Source of the DNA: Bacteroides stercoris ATCC 43183
GTDB lineage: Bacteria > Bacteroidota > Bacteroidia > Bacteroidales > Bacteroidaceae
Length of the DNA: 64,000 nucleotides
Assembly (NCBI RefSeq): GCF_025147325.1
Contig: NZ_CP102262.1
Location: 2,356,001-2,420,000, forward strand
Direction: 5' to 3'
The translations under genes were made by a program, and so were the position numbers. Below the pieces are notes generated by a model. It did not search any database. It worked only from the letters and a program-made list of their open reading frames with translations, and had not been told where the DNA came from. Shown piece after piece: positions 33,024-41,690 of this stretch; within the stretch, counting starts at the first letter, position 1, and the number at the start of each line of letters is the position of its first letter.

Positions 33024-34001
33024 TTATTTGCGTGCCGAGAAGTATTTCAGGAACTGGGTACGTTCGAAAGTGTTTATACCGTTCAGGTCGCTTACATTCA
33101 GCATGCCTTTGAACTGGCTGATGTTCTCCATCCCTTTGCGTTCCATCCATGCGCTCAGGAAGCGGACGTACTCTTCGATGATGGCGTAAGAATTCTGATA
33201 GAGTGCGCTGCATATCTCTACTGCCGAAGCGCCCGCCAAGATAGCTTTTACTACTCCTTCGGGAGCATGTATGCCGCCGGATGCCGCATAGTCCAGCTTG
33301 CTCACAGCCGCAGAGGCGATACCTATCCAACGTAAGGATTTGGATAAATCGGCATCTGTGCTGAAGACACTTCCGGCACTTTGAGCCATTTTTTCAATAT
33401 CGATATCCGGCTGGTAGAACCGGTTGAACATTACTACTGCCGCCGCACCATTGGCATAGAGCTGGTCGATGAGTGCTATCGGATTGGTGAGGTTGTCTCC
33501 CAATTTCATGATAACAGGAATATTGACTGTTTTCCTGATATGGCTCAAGATGTCGATATGACGTTGTTCAAAAGAACCGTAAGCATATTGTATATCGGTT
33601 TGCAAAGCAAGGATATTGACTTCCAAAGCATCTGCTCCGGCCTCTTCTATCTTTCTGGCAAACTCAATCCAGTCCGCATCCTGATAGCAGTTAATGCTGG
33701 CAATGACAGGAATGTCACAGACTTTCTTGGTTTCTTTAATCAGATTCAAATATTCGCCCAATTTATGTTCGCGTATGTATCCTACCAGGTAATCGCTTCC
33801 TTCCGGATACATATTGGGATCTCCAAGCCAATCGGCTTCCATCATGATTTGTTCCTCAAAAAGAGACTTGAGTACAATGGCTCCTGCTCCGGCTTCGTAA
33901 AGCTTTTGGTTCTTGGCAGCACTGTCGGTAAGTCCGGAACTGCTGATAATAATCGGGTTTTTAAGTTTTAACCCTGCAAAGGTGGTTTCTAATGTTGCCA
34001 T
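33024..34001 (-). CDS. Dihydroorotate dehydrogenase-like flavoprotein
   Basis: 325 residues in a TIM-barrel. It resembles class 1 dihydroorotate dehydrogenases: LKLKNPIIISSSGLTDSAAKNQKLYEAGAGAIVLKSLFEEQI, VIASINCYQDADWIEFARKIEEAGADALEVNI, VIMKLGDNLTN and a phosphate-binding AASGGIHAPEG. The usual catalytic Cys/Ser loop is not obvious, and the protein belongs to a separate DHOD-like group of Bacteroidetes, so the substrate is uncertain. It lies 18 bp downstream of the YggS gene and is co-transcribed with it. Confidence 0.82.
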   Translation of the reverse strand: MATLETTFAGLKLKNPIIISSSGLTDSAAKNQKLYEAGAGAIVLKSLFEEQIMMEADWLGDPNMYPEGSDYLVGYIREHKLGEYLNLIKETKKVCDIPVIASINCYQDADWIEFARKIEEAGADALEVNILALQTDIQYAYGSFEQRHIDILSHIRKTVNIPVIMKLGDNLTNPIALIDQLYANGAAAVVMFNRFYQPDIDIEKMAQSAGSVFSTDADLSKSLRWIGIASAAVSKLDYAASGGIHAPEGVVKAILAGASAVEICSALYQNSYAIIEEYVRFLSAWMERKGMENISQFKGMLNVSDLNGINTFERTQFLKYFSARK

Positions 34002-34019
34002 AATAACAGTTATTAGGTA

Positions 34020-34688
34020 TTAATATATTCTTTCTCCAAATATTTTACTTCCTACACGTACCAGGGTACTGCCGGCGGCAATGGCCTCATGATAATCATG
34101 GGACATTCCCATTGACAGCTCCCGAAACCACTCTGCATTGGAAAACCAGGTGGCTTTAGCCTCTTGGAAGAAATTGTTTAATGAACGGAATTCAGCTTTG
34201 ATTTGTTCGATATTGTCTGTATTCGTAGCCATGCCCATAAGTCCGCATATCCGGACATTGCCGAGCTTTTTCCATTCATCGCCTGCAAGCATCTCCCGGC
34301 ATTCGTCGAAGCTGAAACCGAATTTGCTCTCTTCTTGTGCTATGTGCAGTTGAAGCAGGCAGTTTACGGTTCGTCCGGCCTTGGCTGCCTGCCTGTTGAT
34401 TTCGGTAAGGAGTTTGTAGGAATCCACTCCATGAATCAGAGTAACATAGGGTACGATATATTTGATTTTATTCGTTTGCAGATGTCCGATGAAATGCCAT
34501 TCGATATCTTTTGGAAGGCTCTCGTATTTGGCAGTCATTTCCTGCACCTTGCTTTCTCCGAACACACGCTGCCCTGCGCTATAAGCTTCCTCTATGGCCT
34601 CGTTGGGGTGAAATTTGGAAACAGCTACCAGCCGCACCCCATCAGGTAGTTCGCTCAGTACTTGTTTTATGTTTTCTGCAATACTCAT
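34020..34688 (-). CDS. YggS family PLP-binding protein (PLP homeostasis)
   Basis: 222 residues in one alanine-racemase-like barrel. The PLP lysine is in LVAVSKFHPNEAI; other motifs are VFGESKVQEM, WHFIGHLQTNK, KFGFSFDECREM, LMGMA and the phosphate-binding RELSMGMSHDYHEAIAAGSTLVRVG. The family holds PLP without catalysis and balances vitamin B6 and amino-acid pools. It is followed closely by the DHOD-like gene and preceded by the DUF4494 gene, all on the minus strand. Confidence 0.93.
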   Translation of the reverse strand: MSIAENIKQVLSELPDGVRLVAVSKFHPNEAIEEAYSAGQRVFGESKVQEMTAKYESLPKDIEWHFIGHLQTNKIKYIVPYVTLIHGVDSYKLLTEINRQAAKAGRTVNCLLQLHIAQEESKFGFSFDECREMLAGDEWKKLGNVRICGLMGMATNTDNIEQIKAEFRSLNNFFQEAKATWFSNAEWFRELSMGMSHDYHEAIAAGSTLVRVGSKIFGERIY

Positions 34689-34727
34689 CGTATATATGAT
34701 AATCTGTGAAATGAAATTTTCAGGTTC

Positions 34728-35192
34728 TTATACTTCCGGCTTATCATCCGGTTCTGCGCTGTACGGATATACATCCATGATGGCGGTTTCCGCTACCGAT
34801 GCAATTTGGTAGTCGGCCATTGTGCCTTTCATGCCCTCATCCAGCTTCTTTACCGCATCACGCAAGTCGGCTGCCTGCACCAATACCTGGGTAGACGTTT
34901 TTTTCTCGGCACCGCTTTTCTCGTCCAATGTAATGAAAACCAGCTTGCATTTGAACCAACGGTCGGCAGCTTCCTCTTCGCATGGAAACAGTTCGCTGTA
35001 GTTGGCACGTTTGATGTCCGATACCGTGAATTCTCCTGAAATAAACGGTGTCATCTCTTCGATGATACGTGCTTCCGCTTCCGTAAAACTGAGTGCATCT
35101 ACCAGATAAGGTTCGGTAACTTTTTTGTTCATTCCGTTTTCCATTGTTTTTTCATAACGGATTTTACACTCAAACCATGTATGCATTGCCAT
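34728..35192 (-). CDS. DUF4494 domain protein
   Basis: 154 residues without signal peptide or membrane segment. The sequence HTWFECKIRYEKTMENG, then ALSFTEAEARIIEEM and ADRWFKCKLVFITLDEKSGAEKK, is typical of DUF4494, a family of small cytoplasmic Bacteroidetes proteins without known function. The start ATG at 35192 and a second ATG two codons later are both possible. A long leader of about 100 nt follows the -7 box at 35301-35308. The gene lies 39 bp upstream of the YggS gene. Confidence 0.8.
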   Translation of the reverse strand: MAMHTWFECKIRYEKTMENGMNKKVTEPYLVDALSFTEAEARIIEEMTPFISGEFTVSDIKRANYSELFPCEEEAADRWFKCKLVFITLDEKSGAEKKTSTQVLVQAADLRDAVKKLDEGMKGTMADYQIASVAETAIMDVYPYSAEPDDKPEV

Positions 35193-35506
35193 AATCTTCT
35201 GATTTTAGTTAGTATTTTAATTAGTAAACGATTGTTTCCTCTTCCTGCCTTTTGCGGCTTGCAGAAGAAACCCTTCCCTTTTTTATCATGAAAGGATGTA
35301 CAAAGATAAACGAAAAAGGGGAAAAAAGTTTGATATAGCCGGAAGAAGATTATGTTAATGCAAAACTTTTTATCTGTTTGGCGTCTGTTTGGGAACAAAC
35401 CCGTATTTTGAAAACAGTTGGCAAAGGATATGACGGACCGGTTGGCTATTTTATTGGAATAACCGTTCTTTGGCGGCGTTAAACCAATAAAACAACAACA
35501 AGATTT
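35193..35506. other. Divergent intergenic region with -7 box and short inverted repeat
   Basis: It holds the DUF4494 promoter and, near the invertase gene, TTTTATTGG (35449-35457) and CCAATAAAA (35484-35492), a 9-bp inverted repeat 15 bp before the invertase start. No gene is seen. Confidence 0.5.
35301..35308 (-). promoter_or_regulatory. -7 box of the DUF4494-YggS-DHOD operon
   Basis: CAAAGATA on the plus strand is TATCTTTG on the minus strand, a perfect TAnnTTTG. It implies a 5' leader of about 100 nt. Confidence 0.5.
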
Positions 35507-36103
35507 ATGGCAGTAGTAGCTTATTTAAGAGTAAGTACAGAAAAACAGTTTTTGGAAAACCAGCGAGAGGAAATTGTACGCTTCGCAGAAAGGAACGGGA
35601 TGAGCATTGACAAATGGTATACGGAAACGGTCAGCGGAAGCGTCAGCAGTAAAGAACGTAAGTTGTCGGGGGTGTTGGATAAGATGCGTCCAGGCGATTC
35701 TTTGATTGTTACGGAGATATCACGGCTCAGCCGTACGCTGCTTGAGATTATGACTATTCTCAATTCGTGTATAAAAAAGGGGGTGATATTGTATAGCACC
35801 AAAGAGGGATACGTTTTTCAGAATGACATTAACAGCAAAGTGCTGGGGTTTGCATTCGGACTGATGGCCGAGATAGAGCGTAATCTGATTTCAATGCGTA
35901 CTAAAGAGGCGCTGGCCCGTAGAAAGCAGGAAGGAAAGCACTTGGGGCGTAAAAAGGGGGATATGCCTAAGATGAAGATACTTGCGGAGAATAAGAAACA
36001 ATTGCTTAAAGAGCAGAAGAAAGGAACATCCTGCTCTGAACTCGCCCGGCGGATGGGAGTGTCCAGAACAACCATGTTCCGTTTTCTGCATCATAAAAGA
36101 TAA
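35507..36103 (+). CDS. Mpi-type serine site-specific DNA invertase
   Basis: 198 residues. The resolvase/invertase domain (1-140) has the catalytic Ser10 and Arg8 in AYLRVSTEKQ, the TETVSGSVSSKERKL loop, VTEISRLSRTLLEIM and the FGLMAEIERNLISMRTKEAL helix. The C-terminal HTH is CSELARRMGVSRTTMFRFL. The match to Mpi, the B. fragilis invertase that flips many capsule promoters, is close along the whole length, so this is probably the genome's global promoter invertase or a homologue. No obvious target site lies beside it. The inverted repeat just upstream could be autoregulatory. Confidence 0.9.
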   Translation: MAVVAYLRVSTEKQFLENQREEIVRFAERNGMSIDKWYTETVSGSVSSKERKLSGVLDKMRPGDSLIVTEISRLSRTLLEIMTILNSCIKKGVILYSTKEGYVFQNDINSKVLGFAFGLMAEIERNLISMRTKEALARRKQEGKHLGRKKGDMPKMKILAENKKQLLKEQKKGTSCSELARRMGVSRTTMFRFLHHKR

Positions 36104-36129
36104 ACCGGAAGTCTCTAACCGGGATGTGC

Positions 36130-36230
36130 TGTGATTCACTGCGGATTATGCCGATTATTACAGACGGATTTTAAGCGTCCGAGGCTTACTCAAGAATATC
36201 TAATCTGTACATATCTGTGTAATCTGTGGC
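36130..36230. repeat. Degenerate long hairpin repeat (9-nt unit family, copy 4)
   Basis: CACTGCGGATTATGCCGATT on the left and CTGTGTAATCTGTGGCGAATT on the right can pair imperfectly and share the GGATTA/TAATC units of copies 1-3. It again lies between convergent genes. Confidence 0.55.
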
Positions 36231-36233
36231 GAA

Positions 36234-36809
36234 TTAAGAGTTCCGGAAACTTCGTTTGTGCAGATTCTTCAGTTCGAAAGAGAGCATGATACGGAAGAAT
36301 CCTATGATAAGGAATGCAAACGAAATCATATAAACGGCGTAGATAGCTCCGACCGTCGGTTGCCACAGGATAATAAGCGAGCATACGATGGCAAGGATGC
36401 CGAATGCTGTATACCAGCCCCACTCTTTTGTCCCGTACCTCTTTAAGTCCATTGCATAGCCTACCGAGGAAAATCCCCGGAACATCAGCCAGAAGGCGAT
36501 GATAAACGGAATGACTTCCATGCTCAGCACAGGATAAGTCACCAGGTAGAGTCCCAAAATCATATCAATGACTCCTCCTGCCAGGTACCAGCCCCAGCTG
36601 GATACCCTTTGGCGGTTGCTTACTGCAAAGGCAATTTCCAGCAAACCGCTGACCAGCATCGAGATGCTGAATAAAATACTCAATGCGGCATATCCGTTAA
36701 AAGGGAAGAACATTAGCCCCAGAGCTACGGCTACATACAGGATGCCGAGAATAAGTGAAACCCACCAGTTTTTTACTTCCTGTTTCAGCTCATCAAAAAT
36801 TGTTTTCAT
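36234..36809 (-). CDS. HdeD family (DUF308) membrane protein
   Basis: 191 residues with six predicted transmembrane helices in three pairs, for example WVSLILGILYVAVALGLMFF, ALSILFSISMLVSGLLEIAF and FILIIGFFRIMLSF. In enterobacteria HdeD is linked to acid resistance; in Bacteroides the role is not known. It is encoded alone, divergently from tpx, and converges on the invertase gene across a degenerate hairpin repeat. The basic C-terminus (KNLHKRSFRNS) suggests a cytoplasmic end. Confidence 0.85.
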   Translation of the reverse strand: MKTIFDELKQEVKNWWVSLILGILYVAVALGLMFFPFNGYAALSILFSISMLVSGLLEIAFAVSNRQRVSSWGWYLAGGVIDMILGLYLVTYPVLSMEVIPFIIAFWLMFRGFSSVGYAMDLKRYGTKEWGWYTAFGILAIVCSLIILWQPTVGAIYAVYMISFAFLIIGFFRIMLSFELKNLHKRSFRNS

Positions 36810-36934
36810 GTAAATCTTAATTTAAAAGTGATTATTATAAGTTCGTTGGGGGAATAACAATCTGTGGTATGAAAAGTTTTATTGAACTTTTTCAGCATCC
36901 CGTTTGTTTCTCTATTGTATAAATTGATAAAATT

Positions 36935-37438
36935 ATGGCTACAACAAAATTTAAGGGACAACCGGTAAAAGTTATCGGTGAGTTTATAAAAGTAGGAGCA
37001 GTCGCTCCTGATTTCGAGTTGGTAAAGACGGATTTATCTTCTTTCTCTTTGAAAGAACTGAACGGGAAGAATGTAATTCTTAATATTTTTCCGAGTCTGG
37101 ATACCGGCGTTTGTGCTGCTTCCGTACGCAAATTCAATGAATTGGCTGCCGGTTTGCCGGATACGGTGGTATTGGCTGTTTCAAAGGACCTGCCTTTTGC
37201 ACATGCCCGTTTTTGTACGACGGAAGGTATTGAGAACGTAATTCCCTTGTCCGATTTCCGTTGCTCGGATTTTGATGAAAACTATGGCGTGCGTATGGCA
37301 GACGGACCGTTAAGCGGTTTGCTGGCGCGGGCGGTGATTGTTGTCGGTAAAGATGGAAAGATTGCCTATACGGAACTCGTACCGGAGATTACGCAAGAGC
37401 CGGACTATGAAAAGGCGATTGCGGCAGTTAGGAAATAA
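36935..37438 (+). CDS. tpx: Thiol peroxidase (atypical 2-Cys peroxiredoxin)
   Basis: 167 residues, thioredoxin fold. The peroxidatic Cys60 is in PSLDTGVCAASVR and the resolving Cys about 34 residues later in HARFCTTEG, the Tpx spacing. PDFELVKTDLSSFSLKEL at the N-terminus and ARAVIVVGKDGKIAYTELVPEI at the C-terminus are typical. It reduces H2O2 and alkyl peroxides using thioredoxin. It is monocistronic, with a strong terminator 28 bp after the stop. I see no OxyR site, though such genes are often OxyR-regulated in Bacteroides. Confidence 0.96.
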   Translation: MATTKFKGQPVKVIGEFIKVGAVAPDFELVKTDLSSFSLKELNGKNVILNIFPSLDTGVCAASVRKFNELAAGLPDTVVLAVSKDLPFAHARFCTTEGIENVIPLSDFRCSDFDENYGVRMADGPLSGLLARAVIVVGKDGKIAYTELVPEITQEPDYEKAIAAVRK

Positions 37439-37464
37439 CCTCTTTGGACTTAACTATGCAATAA

Positions 37465-37508
37465 AAAAACGGTGGATGAAGAAGGGCTGTCTTTATCCAC
37501 CGTTTTTT
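37465..37508. terminator. Bidirectional terminator between tpx and the DedA gene
   Basis: AAAACGGTGGAT pairs with ATCCACCGTTTT around an 18-nt loop, with T-runs on both strands. Confidence 0.85.
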
Positions 37509-37512
37509 ATTC

Positions 37513-38157
37513 TTATTTTTTCTGTTTTATTCCTTTATAAATCAGGAAACCTACAACGAATATCGCAACTGCCAGAATGATATAACCGATTTCGTGGCTG
37601 TATTCCGTAGCCAATATATAGACATCGTTGGTTGTCTTGATGTCTGTGAACCGGTATATAAAATAGCCGAGCAGCGCCAGTATCGTGTTCCAGATTCCCG
37701 CACCGAGCGTTGTGTAAAGCAGGAACGAGCCTAATTTCATGCCGGCGAGTCCGGCCGGAATACTGATAAGCTGCCGTACTGCGGGGATAAGACGTCCGAA
37801 GAATGTGGATGCGGCGCCATGCTTCCTGAAGTACTCTTCGGCATGGCGTACTTTCGCTTCGTCAATCAGGCACATATGCCCGAAACGGCTGTTGGCAAAT
37901 TTATAGACAATAGGACGACCCAGCCAACGTGCAAGATAGTAGTTTATGAGTGCGCCGAGATCTGCGCCGATGGTTGCGAAAATAACGACAAGGAAGATAT
38001 TCATACTGTCATCGGTCATCGCTTTCCATGCAGCCGGCGGCACTATAACTTCCGATGGAAATGGGATAAATGAACTTTCGATAGTCATGAAGATGGTAAC
38101 TACCCAATAATTCAGATTTTCTAAAACCCATTTGATAAGTTCTGCAGATGATTCCAT
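37513..38157 (-). CDS. DedA family membrane protein
   Basis: 214 residues. The SNARE-associated/VTT region is evident: FMTIESSFIPFPSEVIVPPAAW, LGALINYYLARWLGRPIVYKF, the FFGRLIPAVRQLISIPAGLAGM motif with the conserved Arg/Pro, and a final membrane helix YIILAVAIFVVGFLIY. DedA proteins are thought to move phospholipids such as undecaprenyl phosphate across the membrane with proton coupling. The gene is 35 bp downstream of the TPR gene and is the last in the glnS-TPR-DedA run. Confidence 0.9.
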   Translation of the reverse strand: MESSAELIKWVLENLNYWVVTIFMTIESSFIPFPSEVIVPPAAWKAMTDDSMNIFLVVIFATIGADLGALINYYLARWLGRPIVYKFANSRFGHMCLIDEAKVRHAEEYFRKHGAASTFFGRLIPAVRQLISIPAGLAGMKLGSFLLYTTLGAGIWNTILALLGYFIYRFTDIKTTNDVYILATEYSHEIGYIILAVAIFVVGFLIYKGIKQKK

Positions 38158-38192
38158 ATATAATACTTGTGATTAATAATTTGTTTATGTCT

Positions 38193-39614
38193 TTAAAATA
38201 AACCTGACCCGCCAAATATCTCTTTCACTCTTTTTATCATTTCATCCCGGTTTTTACAGTCCAGCAAATCCAGCATGTTTTCCAGGTCTTTTGCCTGAAA
38301 CGGGTGTGCGCAAAGCTGGTTGTACTTTAGGAAGTTCTCCATGTCGTCAAGTAACAGATAAAGGGCGGTCAGCTTCTCGTTGATATTCTCGAAGTCGGGC
38401 TCCAGTTTCTTAACCTGCTCAAAAGCCGTTTGGGCATATTGTATATGGCCCGTTTCCATGCTGCTCATGCCGATTTCATTCCAAGTATCGGCACACGGGG
38501 CACACTCTAAAGCCAAAGCCCATTTCTTTACAGCCTTGTCGAAATCTCCTTTTTCCATATACATACCTCCCTCAATCAGATAAGGCTCTGCATCTTTCGG
38601 GCCTATCTCATGGGCTTTCTTGAAAAACAGGTCGGCCTGACGCTTTTCGCCTAAGTTATAGAGGCAAATCGCTACATGCGCATATAAAGACGGCAACATC
38701 GTTGAGTCGGTATCTTTACTGTGTATGACCAATTCAAGATACCGGTACCCTTCTTCCCAGTGTCCTTTGGATATTTCATTGAATCCGATGAACATATGGA
38801 GGAAATTGGGGCTGACGGCTTTATATTTTTCTGCCAGGGTATAATTCTCAAGCGCGCTTTCTTCATTTCCAAGTTGATAGAAAGCATGTCCTTTCATCAT
38901 ATAGGCATCGGCAAATTCTTCATCTGACACGATTGCATAGTCGCACGCCTCAATGGCTTTGTCAAACAGTTGCTGTTCGAAATAGCAACGTGCCAGTCCG
39001 AACCAATAAGGGGCTGAATAAGGATTCTTGTCTATCAGCTTGTTATAGAACATTTCGGCTTTATCCTTCAGACCTTGTGCCAGGAAACAGTCGGCTGTTA
39101 CGGCCAGATACTCTTCTTCCTCGGCATATTTTTCCAATCCCCTTGTCAGCCATGGTACAGCCTTATCGGGATACCCCATATCAATATACATATAGGATAC
39201 GTCCACGATGTTGGCCAAGTCCTCTTTGTCTTCTATGGAGTCAAGGAGTTGTTCCGCTTCATCTATTTTGCCTTCGCCTAAGAGAATATTGGCTTTAAGC
39301 ACTTTTACTTCCGAGGAATAATCTTCGGTTATTTCCTCTATCACTTGTTTGGCCTTATCCCTTTCCCGGGCGTCCATGAAGAGATAAGCCTGCTCTACCA
39401 ACAGAGGCGTACTGCCGGGGTGTAAGCTCAGCCCGTATTCTACGACTTCGGTAGCCTGGCTGTTTTTTCTGTGCATGGCATACCAGTCGGCAAGGTCGGC
39501 TAAATCGTCTGCATCCAGATAGATAGGTTTGTTCTCAGCTTTCGCTGCTTCGTATTGTTCTGCAAGTTCTTGCAATTCCTTGTCTCTTCCGGACAACAGG
39601 TTCTTTTTACTCAT
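38193..39614 (-). CDS. Tetratricopeptide repeat protein
   Basis: 473 residues without a signal peptide, made almost wholly of TPR units: AEQLLDSIEDKEDLANIVDV, SYMYIDMGYPDKAVPWLTRGL, YWFGLARCYFEQQLFDKAIEAC, DAYMMKGHAFYQLGNEESAL and others, ten or more repeats. It is probably a cytoplasmic scaffold for protein contacts. It lies 10 bp after glnS on the same strand, so it is co-expressed with the synthetase; a specific partner is not known. Confidence 0.85.
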   Translation of the reverse strand: MSKKNLLSGRDKELQELAEQYEAAKAENKPIYLDADDLADLADWYAMHRKNSQATEVVEYGLSLHPGSTPLLVEQAYLFMDARERDKAKQVIEEITEDYSSEVKVLKANILLGEGKIDEAEQLLDSIEDKEDLANIVDVSYMYIDMGYPDKAVPWLTRGLEKYAEEEEYLAVTADCFLAQGLKDKAEMFYNKLIDKNPYSAPYWFGLARCYFEQQLFDKAIEACDYAIVSDEEFADAYMMKGHAFYQLGNEESALENYTLAEKYKAVSPNFLHMFIGFNEISKGHWEEGYRYLELVIHSKDTDSTMLPSLYAHVAICLYNLGEKRQADLFFKKAHEIGPKDAEPYLIEGGMYMEKGDFDKAVKKWALALECAPCADTWNEIGMSSMETGHIQYAQTAFEQVKKLEPDFENINEKLTALYLLLDDMENFLKYNQLCAHPFQAKDLENMLDLLDCKNRDEMIKRVKEIFGGSGLF

Positions 39615-39624
39615 TAATGTTATA

Positions 39625-41364
39625 TTATTTGTTGATTTTCCCCCAAGTATCTTTCAAGCCTACGGTACGGTTGAACACCATTTTCTCCGGTGTAGAGTCG
39701 CGGTCTACATTGAAGTAACCGATGCGCTGGAACTGCAGGTAGGAGAGGGGCTTCATACCGGCGGCAAATTTCTCGATATAGCAGCATGGCAATACGTTCA
39801 GAGAATCCGGATTTATCATTTCCTTCATGGCGGTCAGCGCATCGCAATTCTTTTCTTCGCGGATGGCTGCCAGTTCGTCGCGCGGATTTTCCACTTTCCA
39901 CAACCGGTCGTAAAGGCGGACTTCGGCTTGCAGGCAGTGTGCGCAGCTCACCCAGTGAATCGTGCCTTTTACTTTGCGGTTAGCGCCGGGCATGCCGCTT
40001 TTGCTGTCGGGGTCGTATTCGCAGTATACTTCTGTGATTTCTCCTGCATCGTTCTTCTTGCAGCCGGTACACTTCACGATGTACGCGCTTTTCAGGCGAA
40101 CTTCCTGTCCGGGAGTCATGCGGAAATATTTCTTCGGAGCATCTTCCATGAAATCGTCGCGTTCTATCCACAGTTCGCGGCTGAATTCGATGTTGTGGCT
40201 GCCCTCTTCCGGACGTTCCGGGTTGTTGACGGCTTCCATTTCCTCAACCTGTCCTTCCGGATAATTGGTGATGACGAGCTTCACCGGATTCAATACTGCG
40301 GATATGCGGGTGGCGCGTGCGTTCAAGTCTTCGCGTACGGCGCTCTCCAGCAAGGCAAATTCATTGAGGGCATCGTAAGTGGTATAACCGATTTTATCGA
40401 TGAACTTATGAATGGACTCGGGTGAATAGCCGCGACGGCGGAAACCGCAGATAGTCGGCATACGGGGGTCGTCCCAGCCGTTGACAAGGCCTTCTTTCAC
40501 CAAAGTCAGCAGGTTGCGCTTGCTCATGAGCGTATAGCTCAGGTTGAGCTTGTTGAATTCGTATTGGTGAGGACGGTGGTCGTTCAGGTCCTTGCCTTCT
40601 TTTACCCAATCTACAAAGAGGTCGTACAACGGACGGTGGGGAACGAATTCCAATGTACACAAGGAGTGGGTTACACCTTCGAAGTAGTCGCTTTGTCCGT
40701 GAGCGAAGTCGTACATCGGGTAAGCTTTCCAGGTAGTACCCGTACGGTGGTGCGGATGTTTCACCACGCGATAGATAATCGGGTCGCGGAAGTGCATGTT
40801 GGGACTTGCCATGTCAATTTTGGCACGGAGCACCATGGCGCCTTCCTCTATCTCGCCGGTATTCATCTTTTGGAACAGTTCGAGTGTTTCCTCGATGGGA
40901 CGGTTACGGTAAGGGCTTTCCACACCGGGTTGGGTAGGAGTGCCTTTTTGAGCGGCAATCTGCTCGGATGTCTGCTCGTCGATATATGCTTTGCCTTCTT
41001 TGATGAGGCGGATGGCGAAGTCCCATAACTGCTGGAAGTAGTCGGAGGCATAGTATTCGTTGCCCCACTGGTAACCCAGCCATTGAATATCTTCCTTGAT
41101 GGCTTCCACATATTCCACATCTTCTTTGGTGGGGTTGGTGTCATCGAAACGCAGGTTGCAGACCCCGCCATGTGCGGCGGCAATGCCGAAGTCCAGGCAA
41201 ATGGCCTTGGCATGTCCGATGTGAAGATAACCGTTAGGTTCCGGCGGGAAACGTGTCTGTACCTTTCCGTCGTTTTTACCCTCTTTCAAGTCGTTCTCTA
41301 CTATTTGTTCAATGAAGTTCAGGCTCTTCTTTTCGCTTGTTTCTTCGCTTTTTATTTCTGCCAT
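39625..41364 (-). CDS. glnS: Glutamine--tRNA ligase
   Basis: 579 residues from the ATG at 41364 (MAEIKSEETSEKK); a start ten codons upstream would fall inside the promoter. Class I synthetase motifs: PPEPNGYLHIGHAKA (HIGH) and LMSKRN (KMSKS). The anticodon-binding beta-barrels follow (about 360-579), with a cysteine-containing insert VKCTGCKKNDAG near residue 440. It charges tRNA-Gln directly. The -7 box TATTTTTG lies at 41392-41399. The downstream genes are the TPR and DedA genes. Confidence 0.96.
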   Translation of the reverse strand: MAEIKSEETSEKKSLNFIEQIVENDLKEGKNDGKVQTRFPPEPNGYLHIGHAKAICLDFGIAAAHGGVCNLRFDDTNPTKEDVEYVEAIKEDIQWLGYQWGNEYYASDYFQQLWDFAIRLIKEGKAYIDEQTSEQIAAQKGTPTQPGVESPYRNRPIEETLELFQKMNTGEIEEGAMVLRAKIDMASPNMHFRDPIIYRVVKHPHHRTGTTWKAYPMYDFAHGQSDYFEGVTHSLCTLEFVPHRPLYDLFVDWVKEGKDLNDHRPHQYEFNKLNLSYTLMSKRNLLTLVKEGLVNGWDDPRMPTICGFRRRGYSPESIHKFIDKIGYTTYDALNEFALLESAVREDLNARATRISAVLNPVKLVITNYPEGQVEEMEAVNNPERPEEGSHNIEFSRELWIERDDFMEDAPKKYFRMTPGQEVRLKSAYIVKCTGCKKNDAGEITEVYCEYDPDSKSGMPGANRKVKGTIHWVSCAHCLQAEVRLYDRLWKVENPRDELAAIREEKNCDALTAMKEMINPDSLNVLPCCYIEKFAAGMKPLSYLQFQRIGYFNVDRDSTPEKMVFNRTVGLKDTWGKINK

Positions 41365-41391
41365 AATGCTATTGTTATTCGTATAGTGGTG

Positions 41392-41399
41392 CAAAAATA
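41392..41399 (-). promoter_or_regulatory. -7 box of glnS
   Basis: CAAAAATA on the plus strand reads TATTTTTG on the minus strand (TAnnTTTG), 28 nt upstream of the chosen glnS start, which supports that start. Confidence 0.6.
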
Positions 41400-41491
41400 C
41401 GACTATTTTTTCGTATATCGTTATTTCACGGGAATATATCCGCTCTTTTTTAGTGATTTCCTGTCCGGAAAGCGGCAGACACGAACCGTAG

Positions 41492-41520
41492 ACTCCGGCT
41501 TGTGAAAGCCGGAGTTTTTT
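41492..41520 (+). terminator. Strong plus-strand terminator with no annotated upstream gene
   Basis: ACTCCGGCTT pairs perfectly with AAGCCGGAGT around GTGA, then TTTTTT. On the minus strand there is no T-run. The only gene to its left is glnS on the other strand, so it may end an unannotated small RNA. Confidence 0.75.
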
Positions 41521-41690
41521 GCATGCGAATTAAAGCAACGTATGTTACATACTTGTTACACACGGCGGGTTTGTGTGTATTGTAACGGTTTTGTAACATG
41601 TTTGAAACATTTCCTTCAAACGATAGTCATACTGCCTTAATATTTCCTTTGTTTCTTTGTACGCGGAAAAACGTAGGCAATATGAAAAAA
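41521..41690. other. Intergenic region with small inverted repeats
   Basis: It contains ACACAC/GTGTGT flanked by GTTAC and GTAAC elements (about 41541-41590) and GTTTGAA/TTCAAAC (about 41600-41622). No convincing gene is seen before the 22-bp array. Confidence 0.4.

Noticed and set aside
35449..35492. Mpi target site upstream of its own gene
   Set aside because: The 9-bp repeats enclose only 26 bp and no promoter, so they do not resemble an invertible segment; at most an operator or hairpin.
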